The notes under the pieces were generated by a model, which was not told the DNA's origin, made no database searches, and was given only the letters and a program-made list of their open reading frames with translations. A program made the position numbers and the translations under genes. 64,000 nt of DNA from Alphaproteobacteria bacterium UBA3612 (GTDB lineage Bacteria > Pseudomonadota > Alphaproteobacteria > Sphingomonadales > Sphingomonadaceae), in NCBI GenBank assembly GCA_002375465.1, contig DFLT01000006.1, positions 111,903 through 175,902 of the forward strand, written 5' to 3'. This document shows, one piece after another, positions 8,545-16,563 of this stretch; within the stretch, counting starts at the first letter, position 1; every line of letters starts with the position of its first letter.

Positions 8545-9434
8545 TCCCCGACTGGATTCGGCCCCGCGCCGAACGCTTTCGCTTCCTGCCGGCGGAACAG
8601 GCCGCACGCGGGTCGCTGCCGTGGATCGTCGCCCTGATGGTTGCCCTGGCGGTGCTGGGAATGGCGGCCGGCATTTCGCTCGTCTCGGGCGTCGGCGTGA
8701 TGAAAGATGGGCTGGCACAGCGCTTCACCGTGCAGATCGTGGAGCCCAACCCAGACATACGGGCCGATAAAGTGGCCGCGACCGTCGCCGCGCTGGAAGG
8801 CAGAGACGGTATCTCCCGGATTCGCGTTCTGGAAACCGCGGAGCTGCGCGAGCTGCTGGAGCCATGGCTGGGTAGCGGCAATGTCGGAGAGGATCTGCCG
8901 CTGCCGGCGATGATCGATGCAGAGGCGGAATCGCCTGCCCTGCTGAACCACGTCGCCGCCAGCCTGGAACGGGATGTGGACGGCGCGCGCGTCGATGATC
9001 ATGCCGGCTGGCTGGCACCGGTCGCGCGCCTGGCGTGGGTATTGGCCATCGTCGCCCTGGCCGCGGCACTGCTGCTGACGGCGGCAATGGCGGCGATCAT
9101 TGTCCTGGGTGTGCGCGCGGGCTTGACGCGACATGCCGAGACAGTGGATGTCCTGCATCTGATCGGCGCGGAGGATCGCGTGATTACCCAATTATTCCAG
9201 TATCGGTTCGGCATGGTGGCGGCACTTGGCGCGGTAACGGGGTTCCTGGTGGCCTTGCTGCTGATTTTCGCAATAGGCAGGTTGATCACCGCGCTGGGCA
9301 GCGGTCTGGTGGCGGCGGCGGGTCTGCCATGGTGGGGCTGGGTGATGGTCGTGATGGTGCCGGTCGTGGCGGTCATGCTGTCCACGATCACCGCCCGCAT
9401 CACGGTCGAACGCAGTCTGGCGGATGTGCTTTAG
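8541..9434 (+). CDS. ftsX: cell division protein FtsX
   Basis: A 297-aa four-TM permease-like partner of FtsE. TM segments lie at about 30-50, 170-195, 225-250 and 270-290, with a large periplasmic loop between TM1 and TM2 as in FtsX. The loop begins GVMKDGLAQRFTVQIVEPN. It starts within the end of ftsE (ATGA overlap), and the next gene starts directly after its stop. Confidence 0.9.
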   Translation: MIPDWIRPRAERFRFLPAEQAARGSLPWIVALMVALAVLGMAAGISLVSGVGVMKDGLAQRFTVQIVEPNPDIRADKVAATVAALEGRDGISRIRVLETAELRELLEPWLGSGNVGEDLPLPAMIDAEAESPALLNHVAASLERDVDGARVDDHAGWLAPVARLAWVLAIVALAAALLLTAAMAAIIVLGVRAGLTRHAETVDVLHLIGAEDRVITQLFQYRFGMVAALGAVTGFLVALLLIFAIGRLITALGSGLVAAAGLPWWGWVMVVMVPVVAVMLSTITARITVERSLADVL

Positions 9435-9998
9435 ATGCGCGTGCTCCTGAAACTTGCGCTGGCCGTTCTGTTGCTGTGGATCGCGGGCTTCGTCGCCTTC
9501 ATGCTGATGCTGCCGGATCCCGCGCCGCTGGACGAGAAGACCGACGGCATCGTCGTCCTAACGGGTGGTCCCGGGCGGCTGGCAAGGGGTGTCGAGGTTC
9601 TGCGAGAGGGCAGTGCGGAACGCCTGCTGGTTTCCGGTGTCGACCCGGTCGTGCGGCCCGTCGACCTGGCCACCGAGCTGGAAGTCGACCAGCGCCTGTT
9701 TGAATGCTGCATCGACCTGGGCAAGCGCGCCGCCGACACGGCCGGCAATGGCGCGGAGATCGCCGCCTGGGCCCGCACTCGTGGCTACAGTTCGCTGCGG
9801 GTGGTCACGGCCGCGGACCATATGCCGCGTGCGCTGATCGAACTGGAACGGCGGCTGGAGGATCGCGTCCGCATCCTGCCCGACGCAGTCCCCGTCGCGG
9901 GTGGCATCAAATCGCTGCTGCGCGAATATACCAAATTTTCCGCGCGGCGCATCGCCGAGGCGGTGGCCACCGTCGAGCAGGGAGACAGCAGCACATGA
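9435..9998 (+). CDS. YdcF/ElyC-family DUF218 protein
   Basis: A 187-aa protein with an N-terminal TM anchor (residues 5-25) and a DUF218 domain. Typical motifs are seen: DGIVVLTGGPGRLARGVEVL, ERLLVSGVD, DTAGNGAEIAAW and LRVVTAADHMPRA. Family members such as SanA, ElyC and YdcF act in envelope or peptidoglycan-precursor metabolism. It follows ftsX with no gap and overlaps plsC by 4 nt, so it belongs to the same transcript, which fits a cell-envelope role. The enzyme reaction is not established for this branch. Confidence 0.85.
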   Translation: MRVLLKLALAVLLLWIAGFVAFMLMLPDPAPLDEKTDGIVVLTGGPGRLARGVEVLREGSAERLLVSGVDPVVRPVDLATELEVDQRLFECCIDLGKRAADTAGNGAEIAAWARTRGYSSLRVVTAADHMPRALIELERRLEDRVRILPDAVPVAGGIKSLLREYTKFSARRIAEAVATVEQGDSST

Positions 9999-10675
9999 TC
10001 CTGCTTCGCAATGTGATTTTCACGCTGTTCTTCTATCTGGGCAGCATCGTCATGGTGGTGACGGCGGCCATACGTGCGCTGTTTTCCCGCAGGCAGGCGC
10101 AGAAGGGGGCATCGGCCTGGTCCGCCTATGTCATCTGGCTGGCGCGCATCATTCTCGGCATTCGGTTCGAAATCGAAGGCGCCATTCCGGCAGGAACCGT
10201 CATCGTGGCGGCAAAGCACGAATCGAATCTGGAAACGATGGCCCTCCCCTCCCTGTTTCCGTGGCCCGCCGTCGTGATGAAGGCGGAACTGGAAAATATC
10301 CCCGTCTGGGGCTGGATCGCACGTCGTCACGGATCGCTGTTCGTGGACCGGCAGGCGGGCGCCGCCGCCATGCGCGTAATGCTGCGCGCAGCGGAAAGGG
10401 CGCGTGAGGAGGAACGCCAGATCGTCATTTTCCCGGAGGGAACGCGGACTCCGCCCGGAGAAGCGCCGCCGCTACGCGCAGGGATTGCCGGATTATATCG
10501 CCTGCTCAAGCTACCCGTCATTCCCGTCGCACTGGAAAGCGCCCATGTATGGCCGAAATCGGGTGCGAAGCGCCCCGGCGTGGTGCGCCTGCGCTTCATG
10601 GACCCTATCCCGCCGGGCCTGGGCCGCGAGGCGTTCGAAGCGCGGCTGCACGCCGCGATCAACGAGACACCATGA
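9995..10675 (+). CDS. plsC: 1-acyl-sn-glycerol-3-phosphate acyltransferase
   Basis: A 226-aa membrane acyltransferase of the PlsC/LPLAT family, expected to turn lysophosphatidic into phosphatidic acid. An N-terminal TM lies at 5-30. The catalytic HX4D-type motif appears as KHESNLET, with Glu in place of Asp, a form common among alphaproteobacterial members. The second block FPEGTRTPPGE is intact. It starts in an ATGA overlap with the ydcF-like gene and overlaps the DUF2125 gene in the same way. Confidence 0.87.
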   Translation: MILLRNVIFTLFFYLGSIVMVVTAAIRALFSRRQAQKGASAWSAYVIWLARIILGIRFEIEGAIPAGTVIVAAKHESNLETMALPSLFPWPAVVMKAELENIPVWGWIARRHGSLFVDRQAGAAAMRVMLRAAERAREEERQIVIFPEGTRTPPGEAPPLRAGIAGLYRLLKLPVIPVALESAHVWPKSGAKRPGVVRLRFMDPIPPGLGREAFEARLHAAINETP

Positions 10676-11619
10676 GAAACGCACGTCCCTTTCTGCTGGC
10701 TCTGGCGCCGCTCCTGATCGGGCTGGCCGCCTATTATATATATTGGCGGGGACAGGCCGAGATGTTGGCAACGTCGATCGAACGGATCGTCGGTCACGCA
10801 CCGGATATTACCGGATTTCCCTATCGCCTGAGCGCCGATCTGAATGCCATTCAGCTAAGTCGCGGCGGCGACGCCACACGGGTCGACCTTTCGGCTGCGC
10901 ATAGCCAGATCGACAGCGGCCCCCTGCGTGGCGCGCTCTATGTCGGATATCTGACCCAGATCCGCATAAATGCAGAGGCGGCAGGCATCGGCCAGTTACG
11001 CCTGACCGCGCCCGACGCCCGCGCCAGCCTGCGGGCGAACGAGTTCATCGACCGTCTGTCGGTGCAGTTCGAGGAGGTTGAAATAGACTCTTCCCTGCTG
11101 GACCGGCCGATCCAGGCCGCGCCGATGGAATTCCATTTTCGCGAGACGCCGAACCCCACACCGGCGGACACTGCCACCGGGCCGGGACAGGCGGAGGCGC
11201 GGATTGCCGGCACATTCAGCTTGGCCGACCGGCGGCTGGCGCTCGCCCTTCCCATCAGGATTACTGCGGATGCCCCGCTAAGTTCGCTGGCCGGCTGGAC
11301 GAACGGCGGCACCATGGAGATTGATGGCGGCACGCTCAGTTCTGCGTCGGGAGACGCGGTGGCTGGGTTCGACGTGACGCTGGTTCCGCTGCCGGGGGGC
11401 GAATTGCAGCTGGCGGGAACGCTTAGCACCGATTGCCCCGCCACCGTCGCGGCGGTGATCCAGGGTTCCGCCCTGCCAGCCCAGGAATTTCGTCAGCGCC
11501 GGCCTGCGGAATTCGCCCTTGGCGGCTCGCCCACGCAGATCAGTCTTCAGCGTCTGCCCGGCCCTTCGGGGGGGAGCGTCCGAAGTCAGGAGCCGCCGTG
11601 TCCTGACCTGCGTCGATAA
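10672..11619 (+). CDS. DUF2125 domain protein
   Basis: A 315-aa protein with an N-terminal signal or anchor helix (FLLALAPLLIGLAAYYIYW) and an extracytoplasmic body rich in beta strands, matching DUF2125, a family of unknown function in alphaproteobacteria. It begins in an ATGA overlap with plsC and is the last gene of the ftsEX run. Its final 80 bp run antisense through the 3' end of the convergent tyrA gene. The last 30 residues (from about GGSPTQI) coincide with that overlap and may be poorly conserved. Confidence 0.75.
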   Translation: MRNARPFLLALAPLLIGLAAYYIYWRGQAEMLATSIERIVGHAPDITGFPYRLSADLNAIQLSRGGDATRVDLSAAHSQIDSGPLRGALYVGYLTQIRINAEAAGIGQLRLTAPDARASLRANEFIDRLSVQFEEVEIDSSLLDRPIQAAPMEFHFRETPNPTPADTATGPGQAEARIAGTFSLADRRLALALPIRITADAPLSSLAGWTNGGTMEIDGGTLSSASGDAVAGFDVTLVPLPGGELQLAGTLSTDCPATVAAVIQGSALPAQEFRQRRPAEFALGGSPTQISLQRLPGPSGGSVRSQEPPCPDLRR

Positions 11620-12475
11620 CGCGGCGGCGCGTTTCCCGCGTCGTTTCGAAATGCTTGAACAGCATATCGCCATCGTCCCAGCGAATGGCGCGTTGTAATG
11701 CCGTCAAATCCTCGGTGAAGCGCTGCAGCACGTCCAACACGGCATCCTTATTGGCCAGAAACACATCGCGCCACATCGTCGGATTGCTGGCGGCAATGCG
11801 GGTGAAATCGCGAAAGCCGCCAGCGGAATATTTGATCACTTCCGAATTGGTGACCTCTTCGACATCGGACGCCGTACCCACGATGGTATAGGCGATCAGG
11901 TGCGGCAAATGACTGGTCACCGCCAGCACGATATCGTGATGCGCAGCGTCCATGATTTCGACATCGCTGCCCAGCCGCCGCCAGAATTCCGACAGGCGCT
12001 CGACCGCAACGGGATCGGCCGCGTCGGCGGGGGTCAGAATGCACCAGCGGCTCTGAAACAGCTCGGCAAACCCCGCATCCGGCCCGGAATTCTCCGTTCC
12101 CGCAACAGGGTGCGCCGGGACGATGCGCCCTGGATGCGGAATATTGTCGTTCAGCCAGCCAGCCACGCGGTTCTTAACGCTGCCGACATCGCTGACGACG
12201 GCCTCATCCGGCAGATCGGCGGCAATCTCCTTCGCCACCGCCTCCGTCGCCTGCACGGGAACGGCCAGGATCACCAGATCGGCGTCGCAGACGGCGGCGC
12301 CTGCACTGTCCGTGATGTCGTCGAACAGATTGAGCGCGTCGGCGCGCGCGCGCACCTCGGCATCGGCGTCATAGCCGGTCAGGCGAACATCGCGCATCTC
12401 CCTCCTGACCGCGCGCGCCAGGGAGGAGCCGATCAACCCAAAGCCTATGATCGTTACGCGGGAAAAGGGCAGCAT
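11540..12475 (-). CDS. tyrA: prephenate/arogenate dehydrogenase
   Basis: A 311-aa NAD(P)-dependent dehydrogenase of tyrosine biosynthesis. The Rossmann motif GFGLIGSSLARA is at the N-terminus, followed by VSDVGSVK and the catalytic His region PAHPVAGTENSG. The ending includes HDIVLAVTSHLPHLIAY and a helical C-terminal domain. No chorismate mutase or ACT domain is present, so this is the short cyclohexadienyl-dehydrogenase form (TyrC type). Its start codon overlaps the hisC stop by one base, so the two genes are co-translated. Confidence 0.9.
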   Translation of the reverse strand: MLPFSRVTIIGFGLIGSSLARAVRREMRDVRLTGYDADAEVRARADALNLFDDITDSAGAAVCDADLVILAVPVQATEAVAKEIAADLPDEAVVSDVGSVKNRVAGWLNDNIPHPGRIVPAHPVAGTENSGPDAGFAELFQSRWCILTPADAADPVAVERLSEFWRRLGSDVEIMDAAHHDIVLAVTSHLPHLIAYTIVGTASDVEEVTNSEVIKYSAGGFRDFTRIAASNPTMWRDVFLANKDAVLDVLQRFTEDLTALQRAIRWDDGDMLFKHFETTRETRRRVIDAGQDTAAPDFGRSPPKGRADAED

Positions 12476-13575
12476 CAGGCCTGACCGACAAAGTCCTGCA
12501 GCGCATGGATAACGATGCCGGTCTCGTCCTCCGTACCCACCGAAATCCGCAGGGCATGGGCAAGATCCTGGCTGGGCAGCCAGCGCGTCAATATGCCTTG
12601 GCCGGTGAAAAACTCGTTGGCGCGCTCTGCGGTCAGCGCCCCTTCTGGTGGGAATTCGACCAGTACGAAGTTCGCCGCAGACGGGATCGGCCGCAGGCCG
12701 TGATTGCCGAGCGCCTGGACCGCATCGGTAAGGCGCGCGCGCTGCTCCGCATTGTCACGGCGGCAACGGTCAACGAATTCCTGGTCGGACAGCGCCGCGA
12801 TGGCGGCGGCCTGCGCCTGGCTGTTGACGTTGAAAGGGCCACGGATGCGGTTCAGCGCGGCAATCACCTCCGCCGGGCCATAGGCCCATCCAACACGCGC
12901 GGCGGCAAGGCCGTAGATCTTTGAAAAAGTGCGCGTGGTGACGACATTCTCATATTTGCGCGCCATTGCGATGCCATCTTCATAGGCCGCATCGTCGATA
13001 TATTCGGCATAGGCGGAATCGAGCACCAGCAGAACATCGTCGGGCAGACCGGCATGAAGCCGCTCCACCTCCTCGCGGTCGATCATCGTACCGGTCGGAT
13101 TGTTCGGATTGGCCAGATAGACCAGCCGCGTCCTGGGCGTGACCGAGGCCAGCAGCGTATCGACGTTGGCCGTATAATCGCGGTCCGGCGCCGCCACCGG
13201 CGTCGCGCCCGCGCGCTGGGCAGCGATGGGATAGACCATGAAGCCGCGATGCACATAAAGCACCTCGTCGCCCGGCCCGGCATAGGCCTGCGCCAGCAAT
13301 TGCAGCAGTTCGTCGGACCCCGTGCCGCACACGACACGGTCGGCCTCCAGCCCGTGCAGCGCGGCGATGGCGTCGCGCAGCTCATGGCTCGCCGCATCCG
13401 GATAGCGGTTGCTGCCATCCGCTGCCGCCCGCATCGCCGCCAGCGCCGCGGGCGACGTGCCAAGCGGGTTCTCGTTCGACGACAGTTTGACGGTGCGGCC
13501 CGCGCCCCCTCCCGACCGCCCGGGTACATAGGCGTGGATCGCCTCGATCCAGGGTTTCATGCGGGGTGCAGTCAT
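12475..13575 (-). CDS. hisC: histidinol-phosphate / aromatic aminotransferase
   Basis: A 366-aa class I PLP aminotransferase of the HisC family. Seen: LSSNENPLG at the N-terminus, GTGSDELL, ANPNNPTGT and the PLP lysine in RTFSKIYGLAAARVGW. In Zymomonas a hisC-type enzyme next to tyrC serves both histidine and phenylalanine/tyrosine synthesis; the same pairing here suggests a dual role. Start is among clustered ATGs at 13584, 13581 and 13575; the CAAGG site is best spaced for 13575. Confidence 0.9.
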   Translation of the reverse strand: MTAPRMKPWIEAIHAYVPGRSGGGAGRTVKLSSNENPLGTSPAALAAMRAAADGSNRYPDAASHELRDAIAALHGLEADRVVCGTGSDELLQLLAQAYAGPGDEVLYVHRGFMVYPIAAQRAGATPVAAPDRDYTANVDTLLASVTPRTRLVYLANPNNPTGTMIDREEVERLHAGLPDDVLLVLDSAYAEYIDDAAYEDGIAMARKYENVVTTRTFSKIYGLAAARVGWAYGPAEVIAALNRIRGPFNVNSQAQAAAIAALSDQEFVDRCRRDNAEQRARLTDAVQALGNHGLRPIPSAANFVLVEFPPEGALTAERANEFFTGQGILTRWLPSQDLAHALRISVGTEDETGIVIHALQDFVGQA

Positions 13576-13683
13576 GTTCATCATCCTTGCCGGAAGGGGA
13601 AAGCGCCCCGCATAGGTAGGATGCAACCAAGGTGCAATCGGCGCGTTGGGAGCCGACCTAACAACAAAAAGGGGTGTAAGATT

Positions 13684-13974
13684 ATGGCAGAGTATGAGCG
13701 CAAGAGCAGCGGCGGCCGTACCGTCATCATCATCGTCATAGTTTTGATCGTGCTTGCGGTGATCGCATATGCACTTGGTTTGTTCAACGTGAACACCAGC
13801 GGCGATGTCGAGATGCCGGATGTGGACGTTGAAGCCAGCGCGACGGGCGGCAATCTGCCTGATGTCGATGTGGACACCGCCGATATCGCAGTCGAAGAGG
13901 GCGATGTCGACATGGACGTCGATCTGCCCTCTGTTGAAGTCGATCGCGCCGAAGACGACGATTCGGTTCAATAA
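13684..13974 (+). CDS. small membrane-anchored acidic protein
   Basis: A 96-aa protein of unknown family. The order is a short basic N-terminus (AEYERKSSGGR), one strong TM helix (about 13-35), then a highly acidic tail with repeated PDVDV / DVDMDVDLP / EVD units and no basic residue until near the end. The layout suggests a single-pass protein with an acidic periplasmic tail, perhaps ion binding, but that is inference. AAGGGG sits 9 nt before the ATG. The YqaE-type gene follows after 39 bp. Confidence 0.7.
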   Translation: MAEYERKSSGGRTVIIIVIVLIVLAVIAYALGLFNVNTSGDVEMPDVDVEASATGGNLPDVDVDTADIAVEEGDVDMDVDLPSVEVDRAEDDDSVQ

Positions 13975-14013
13975 TTAAAACCTGTCCAACCGACGGGTAC
14001 GAGGAACGACACG

Positions 14014-14172
14014 ATGAGCATTCTGATTTTAATCCTGACGATCCTCGTACCGCCGCTTGGCGTTTTCTTGAAGCATGGCCTGGATAAGGATTTCTGGATC
14101 AACCTGATTCTCACCCTCATCCTCTGGCTGCCAGGCGCGGTACACGGTGTTTACGTTAATTATCTCAGATAA
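14014..14172 (+). CDS. YqaE/Pmp3-family small membrane protein
   Basis: A 52-aa protein with two hydrophobic helices. It opens MSILILILTILVPPLGVFLK and closes with LWLPGAVHGVYVNYLR, which together are diagnostic of the YqaE/Pmp3 (UPF0057) proteolipids linked to membrane potential and salt or cold stress. Start has GAGGAACG 6 nt upstream. It is too short for many ORF cut-offs. It follows the acidic TM protein on the same strand and precedes tadA by 13 bp. Confidence 0.85.
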   Translation: MSILILILTILVPPLGVFLKHGLDKDFWINLILTLILWLPGAVHGVYVNYLR

Positions 14173-14185
14173 GTGACGTCGCCGC

Positions 14186-14650
14186 GTGACACCGGCAAAT
14201 GACTATATGACGGCCGCCCTCGCTGAAGCCAGGGCGGCCGCTTCGCGTTCCGAAGTGCCGATCGGTGCCGTTCTGGTGCATGGCGGAGACATCATAGCGA
14301 AGGACGGCAATCGCACACGCGAGTTGAACGATCCCACAGCACATGCCGAAATGTTGGTGCTACGCGCCGCAGCCGCTGCCCTTGGGCAGGAACGGCTGAC
14401 AGGCGCCGATCTATATGTGACGCTGGAACCCTGTCCGATGTGTGCCGGCGCGATTTCCCACGCCCGCATCCGGCGGCTCTATTTCGGGGCCGAGGATCCG
14501 AAGGGCGGGGGCGTCGTGCATGGTGCGCGAGTATTTGCACATCCGACCTGCCACCATCGCCCCGAACTATATCCGGGCATCGGCGAGCGTTCGTCAGCCG
14601 CGATGTTGAAGGAATTTTTCGTCGCCCGGCGGGTGCAGCCTTCCCGGTAA
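14186..14650 (+). CDS. tadA: tRNA-specific adenosine deaminase
   Basis: A 154-aa zinc deaminase that converts A34 to inosine in tRNA-Arg(ACG). Zinc ligands are His53 in TAHAE, with catalytic Glu55, and the two Cys in EPCPMCAGAI (83 and 86). The GTG at 14186 was chosen because it keeps the N-terminal helix (DYMTAALAEA) that the family needs; the first in-frame ATG, at 14207, would cut it. No clear Shine-Dalgarno is visible for the GTG. A terminator hairpin follows 40 bp after the stop. Confidence 0.9.
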   Translation: MTPANDYMTAALAEARAAASRSEVPIGAVLVHGGDIIAKDGNRTRELNDPTAHAEMLVLRAAAAALGQERLTGADLYVTLEPCPMCAGAISHARIRRLYFGAEDPKGGGVVHGARVFAHPTCHHRPELYPGIGERSSAAMLKEFFVARRVQPSR

Positions 14651-14688
14651 CTCTTGCTCAAAGTTTCTCGACGAGCATCATAGAAAAA

Positions 14689-14719
14689 GCCCCGAACCTA
14701 TCAGGGTTCGAGGCCTTTT
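14689..14719. terminator. intrinsic terminator between tadA and csbD
   Basis: Stem of GCC + mismatch + CGAACC pairing with GGTTCG + mismatch + GGC, 6-nt loop, followed by CTTTT on the plus strand and preceded by AAAAA, giving a T tail on the minus strand too. It lies between the convergent tadA and csbD and can serve both. Confidence 0.75.
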
Positions 14720-14738
14720 CCGTCAGTCTGCTAGGGAA

Positions 14739-14930
14739 TCAGACGTCGTCAACGACGCCCTTTACCTTGCCTTTAGCCTTACCGACCGTCTGCTGGGCTT
14801 CGCCCTTGCGTTCCTGCTGATAGCCTTCCTGCTCCATCTGCCGGTTATCGGTCGCCTTGCCGATGTCCTGCTTGACGTTGCCGACTGCTTCGTTCGCCAG
14901 GCCCTTTGCCTTGTCGCTAAATTCGCCCAT
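14739..14930 (-). CDS. CsbD-family stress protein
   Basis: A 63-aa highly charged helical protein. It reads GEFSDKAKGLANEAVGNVKQ and ends GKAKGKVKGVVDDV, matching the CsbD family (E. coli YjbJ type), abundant under stress but of unknown biochemical role. A strong Shine-Dalgarno (AAAGGAGAG) is 6 nt before the ATG. A near-match to the EcfG promoter sits about 45 bp upstream. Confidence 0.87.
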   Translation of the reverse strand: MGEFSDKAKGLANEAVGNVKQDIGKATDNRQMEQEGYQQERKGEAQQTVGKAKGKVKGVVDDV

Positions 14931-14974
14931 CGAAACTCTCCTTTAAATTACAATGTCCTACCGCTCATTCTAAC

Positions 14975-14999
14975 AATGGTTAAAAAGCCAGAAGGTTCC
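14975..14999 (-). promoter_or_regulatory. possible sigma-EcfG promoter (one mismatch)
   Basis: On the minus strand GGAAC is followed after 16 nt by CATT, one base off the CGTT consensus. Position, 45 bp before csbD, and the stress role of csbD are in favour; the mismatch is against. Confidence 0.35.
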
Positions 15000-15043
15000 A
15001 TTGCAACGACGGCGAAAGGCGTCGTAGTTTGCAGGAAAGTGGT

Positions 15044-16039
15044 TCAGATAAGTCCAGCCAGGGGCGAGGACGGGTCTGCGTAGCGGCGTTTCGCCATGCG
15101 CCCCGCGAGATAGGACATGCGCCCGCCCTCGATGGCGCACTTCATCGCGCCTGCCATCAGGACGGGATCCTTCGCCTCTGCGATTGCCGTGTTCATCAGC
15201 ACGCCGTCACAGCCCAGTTCCATCGCCGCCGCCGCGTCCGACGCACAGCCGACGCCGGCATCGACCAACACGGGAACGGAGGCATTCTCGATGATCATGC
15301 GAATGGTAACAGGGTTCTGTATCCCCAGGCCCGACCCGATGGGTGCGCCCAGCGGCATGATCGCGGCCGCGCCAGCATCCTCCAGCTTCTTCGCGGCGAT
15401 GGGATCGTCGGCGCAATAGACCATGACGTCAAAGCCGTCCTTCACCAATTCCTTGGTGGCGGAAAGCGTCGCCTCCATGTCGGGATAAAGCGATTTCGCC
15501 TCTCCCAGCACCTCCAGCTTCACGAGTTTCCAGCCGCCCGCCTCTCGCGCCAGACGTAGCGTCCGCAGCGCGTCGGCGGCGGTAAAGCAGCCCGCCGTAT
15601 TCGGCAGATAGGTGATCTTCTTCGGGTCGATATAGTCGGTCAGCTTGGGCGCGCCCGGATCGGAAACATTGACGCGCCGCACGGCGACCGTGACGATCTC
15701 CGCACCCGCGGCCTCGACCGCGCGGGCGTTCGTTTCAAAATCCTTATATTTGCCTGTGCCGACGATCAGGCGCGATTTGAAGTGCCGGCCCGCAACCGTC
15801 CATCCCTCATCCTGACCAGCATTGTCCTGGCCACCCCCAACAAAGTGCACCACCTCTATCTCGTCGCCGGATTCGAGGCCGGTCTGCTCATAGGCGGATT
15901 TCGGCACGATCTCCATATTGCGCTCGACCGCCACAGATGCCGGATCCTGGCCCAGCACATTCAGAAGGTCGACGACCGTTGCCGGTTTGCGGATGCGGCG
16001 ATGTTCGCCATTCACCGTGATCGAAAGCGTCTTGTCCAT
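15044..16039 (-). CDS. thiSG: fused sulfur carrier ThiS / thiazole synthase ThiG
   Basis: A 331-aa fusion. Residues 1-68 are a ThiS ubiquitin-like domain (LSITVNGEHRRI through VHFVGGG); the Gly-Gly that must carry the thiocarboxylate is internal. Residues about 80-331 are ThiG, a TIM-barrel that forms the thiazole of thiamine: VGTGKYKDFETN, the Schiff-base Lys region of VKLEVLGEAKSLYPD, and the MPLGAPIGSGLGI and VLVDAGVGCASDAA loops. The start ATG at 16039 has only AGGGA. It is divergent from aroQ with a 69-bp gap; no thi-box riboswitch is visible there. Fusions of this kind are known in alphaproteobacteria. Confidence 0.9.
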   Translation of the reverse strand: MDKTLSITVNGEHRRIRKPATVVDLLNVLGQDPASVAVERNMEIVPKSAYEQTGLESGDEIEVVHFVGGGQDNAGQDEGWTVAGRHFKSRLIVGTGKYKDFETNARAVEAAGAEIVTVAVRRVNVSDPGAPKLTDYIDPKKITYLPNTAGCFTAADALRTLRLAREAGGWKLVKLEVLGEAKSLYPDMEATLSATKELVKDGFDVMVYCADDPIAAKKLEDAGAAAIMPLGAPIGSGLGIQNPVTIRMIIENASVPVLVDAGVGCASDAAAAMELGCDGVLMNTAIAEAKDPVLMAGAMKCAIEGGRMSYLAGRMAKRRYADPSSPLAGLI

Positions 16040-16108
16040 GGGATTCCCTATTGCTGTCCCGGACGATATAGGCAGGCGGAGACAGCGAACCAACCGGATA
16101 GGACGGCA

Positions 16109-16549
16109 ATGGCCGACATGCCCCTGATCATGGTCCTGAACGGGCCAAATCTGAACCTGCTCGGCACGCGGGAACCCGACGTTTATGGGTCGGAAACGCT
16201 GGATGACATTGCCAGCCGCCTGGAGGATGAGGCCCGGGCGCTGCAGGTCCGCGTGGACATGCGGCAATCGAACCATGAGGGGCATTTGATCGACTGGCTG
16301 CACGAATGTCCGTCATCCGGCGTCCAGGCGGTCATCCTCAACCCCGGCGGGCTGACGCACACGTCCATTGCACTGCGGGATGCGGTTGCCGGAATCGCGA
16401 CGCCTGTGATCGAGGTTCACCTGTCGAACACACATGCACGAGAGTCCTTTCGCCGCCGGTCCTACATCAGTCCGGTGGCGCGGGGGGTCATTGCGGGCCT
16501 TGGCGCACATGGTTACAGCTTGGCGCTTCAGGCTGCGGCGCAGCTTTAA
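16109..16549 (+). CDS. aroQ: type II 3-dehydroquinate dehydratase
   Basis: A 146-aa shikimate-pathway enzyme. The N-terminus VLNGPNLNLLGTREPDVYG carries the catalytic Tyr26 and Arg21 lid; QSNHEGHLIDWL, NPGGLTHTSIALRDA and EVHLSNTHARESFRR supply the other active-site residues, including the catalytic His of the EVHLSN block. AGGA lies 6 nt before the ATG. accB follows after 14 bp, so aroQ-accB-accC is probably one transcript. Confidence 0.93.
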   Translation: MADMPLIMVLNGPNLNLLGTREPDVYGSETLDDIASRLEDEARALQVRVDMRQSNHEGHLIDWLHECPSSGVQAVILNPGGLTHTSIALRDAVAGIATPVIEVHLSNTHARESFRRRSYISPVARGVIAGLGAHGYSLALQAAAQL

Positions 16550-16563
16550 AGGGACGGAGTATA

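Noticed and set aside
16040..16108. Thiamine (TPP) riboswitch before thiSG
   Set aside because: The 69-bp gap to aroQ lacks the CTGAGA core and is too short for the aptamer.
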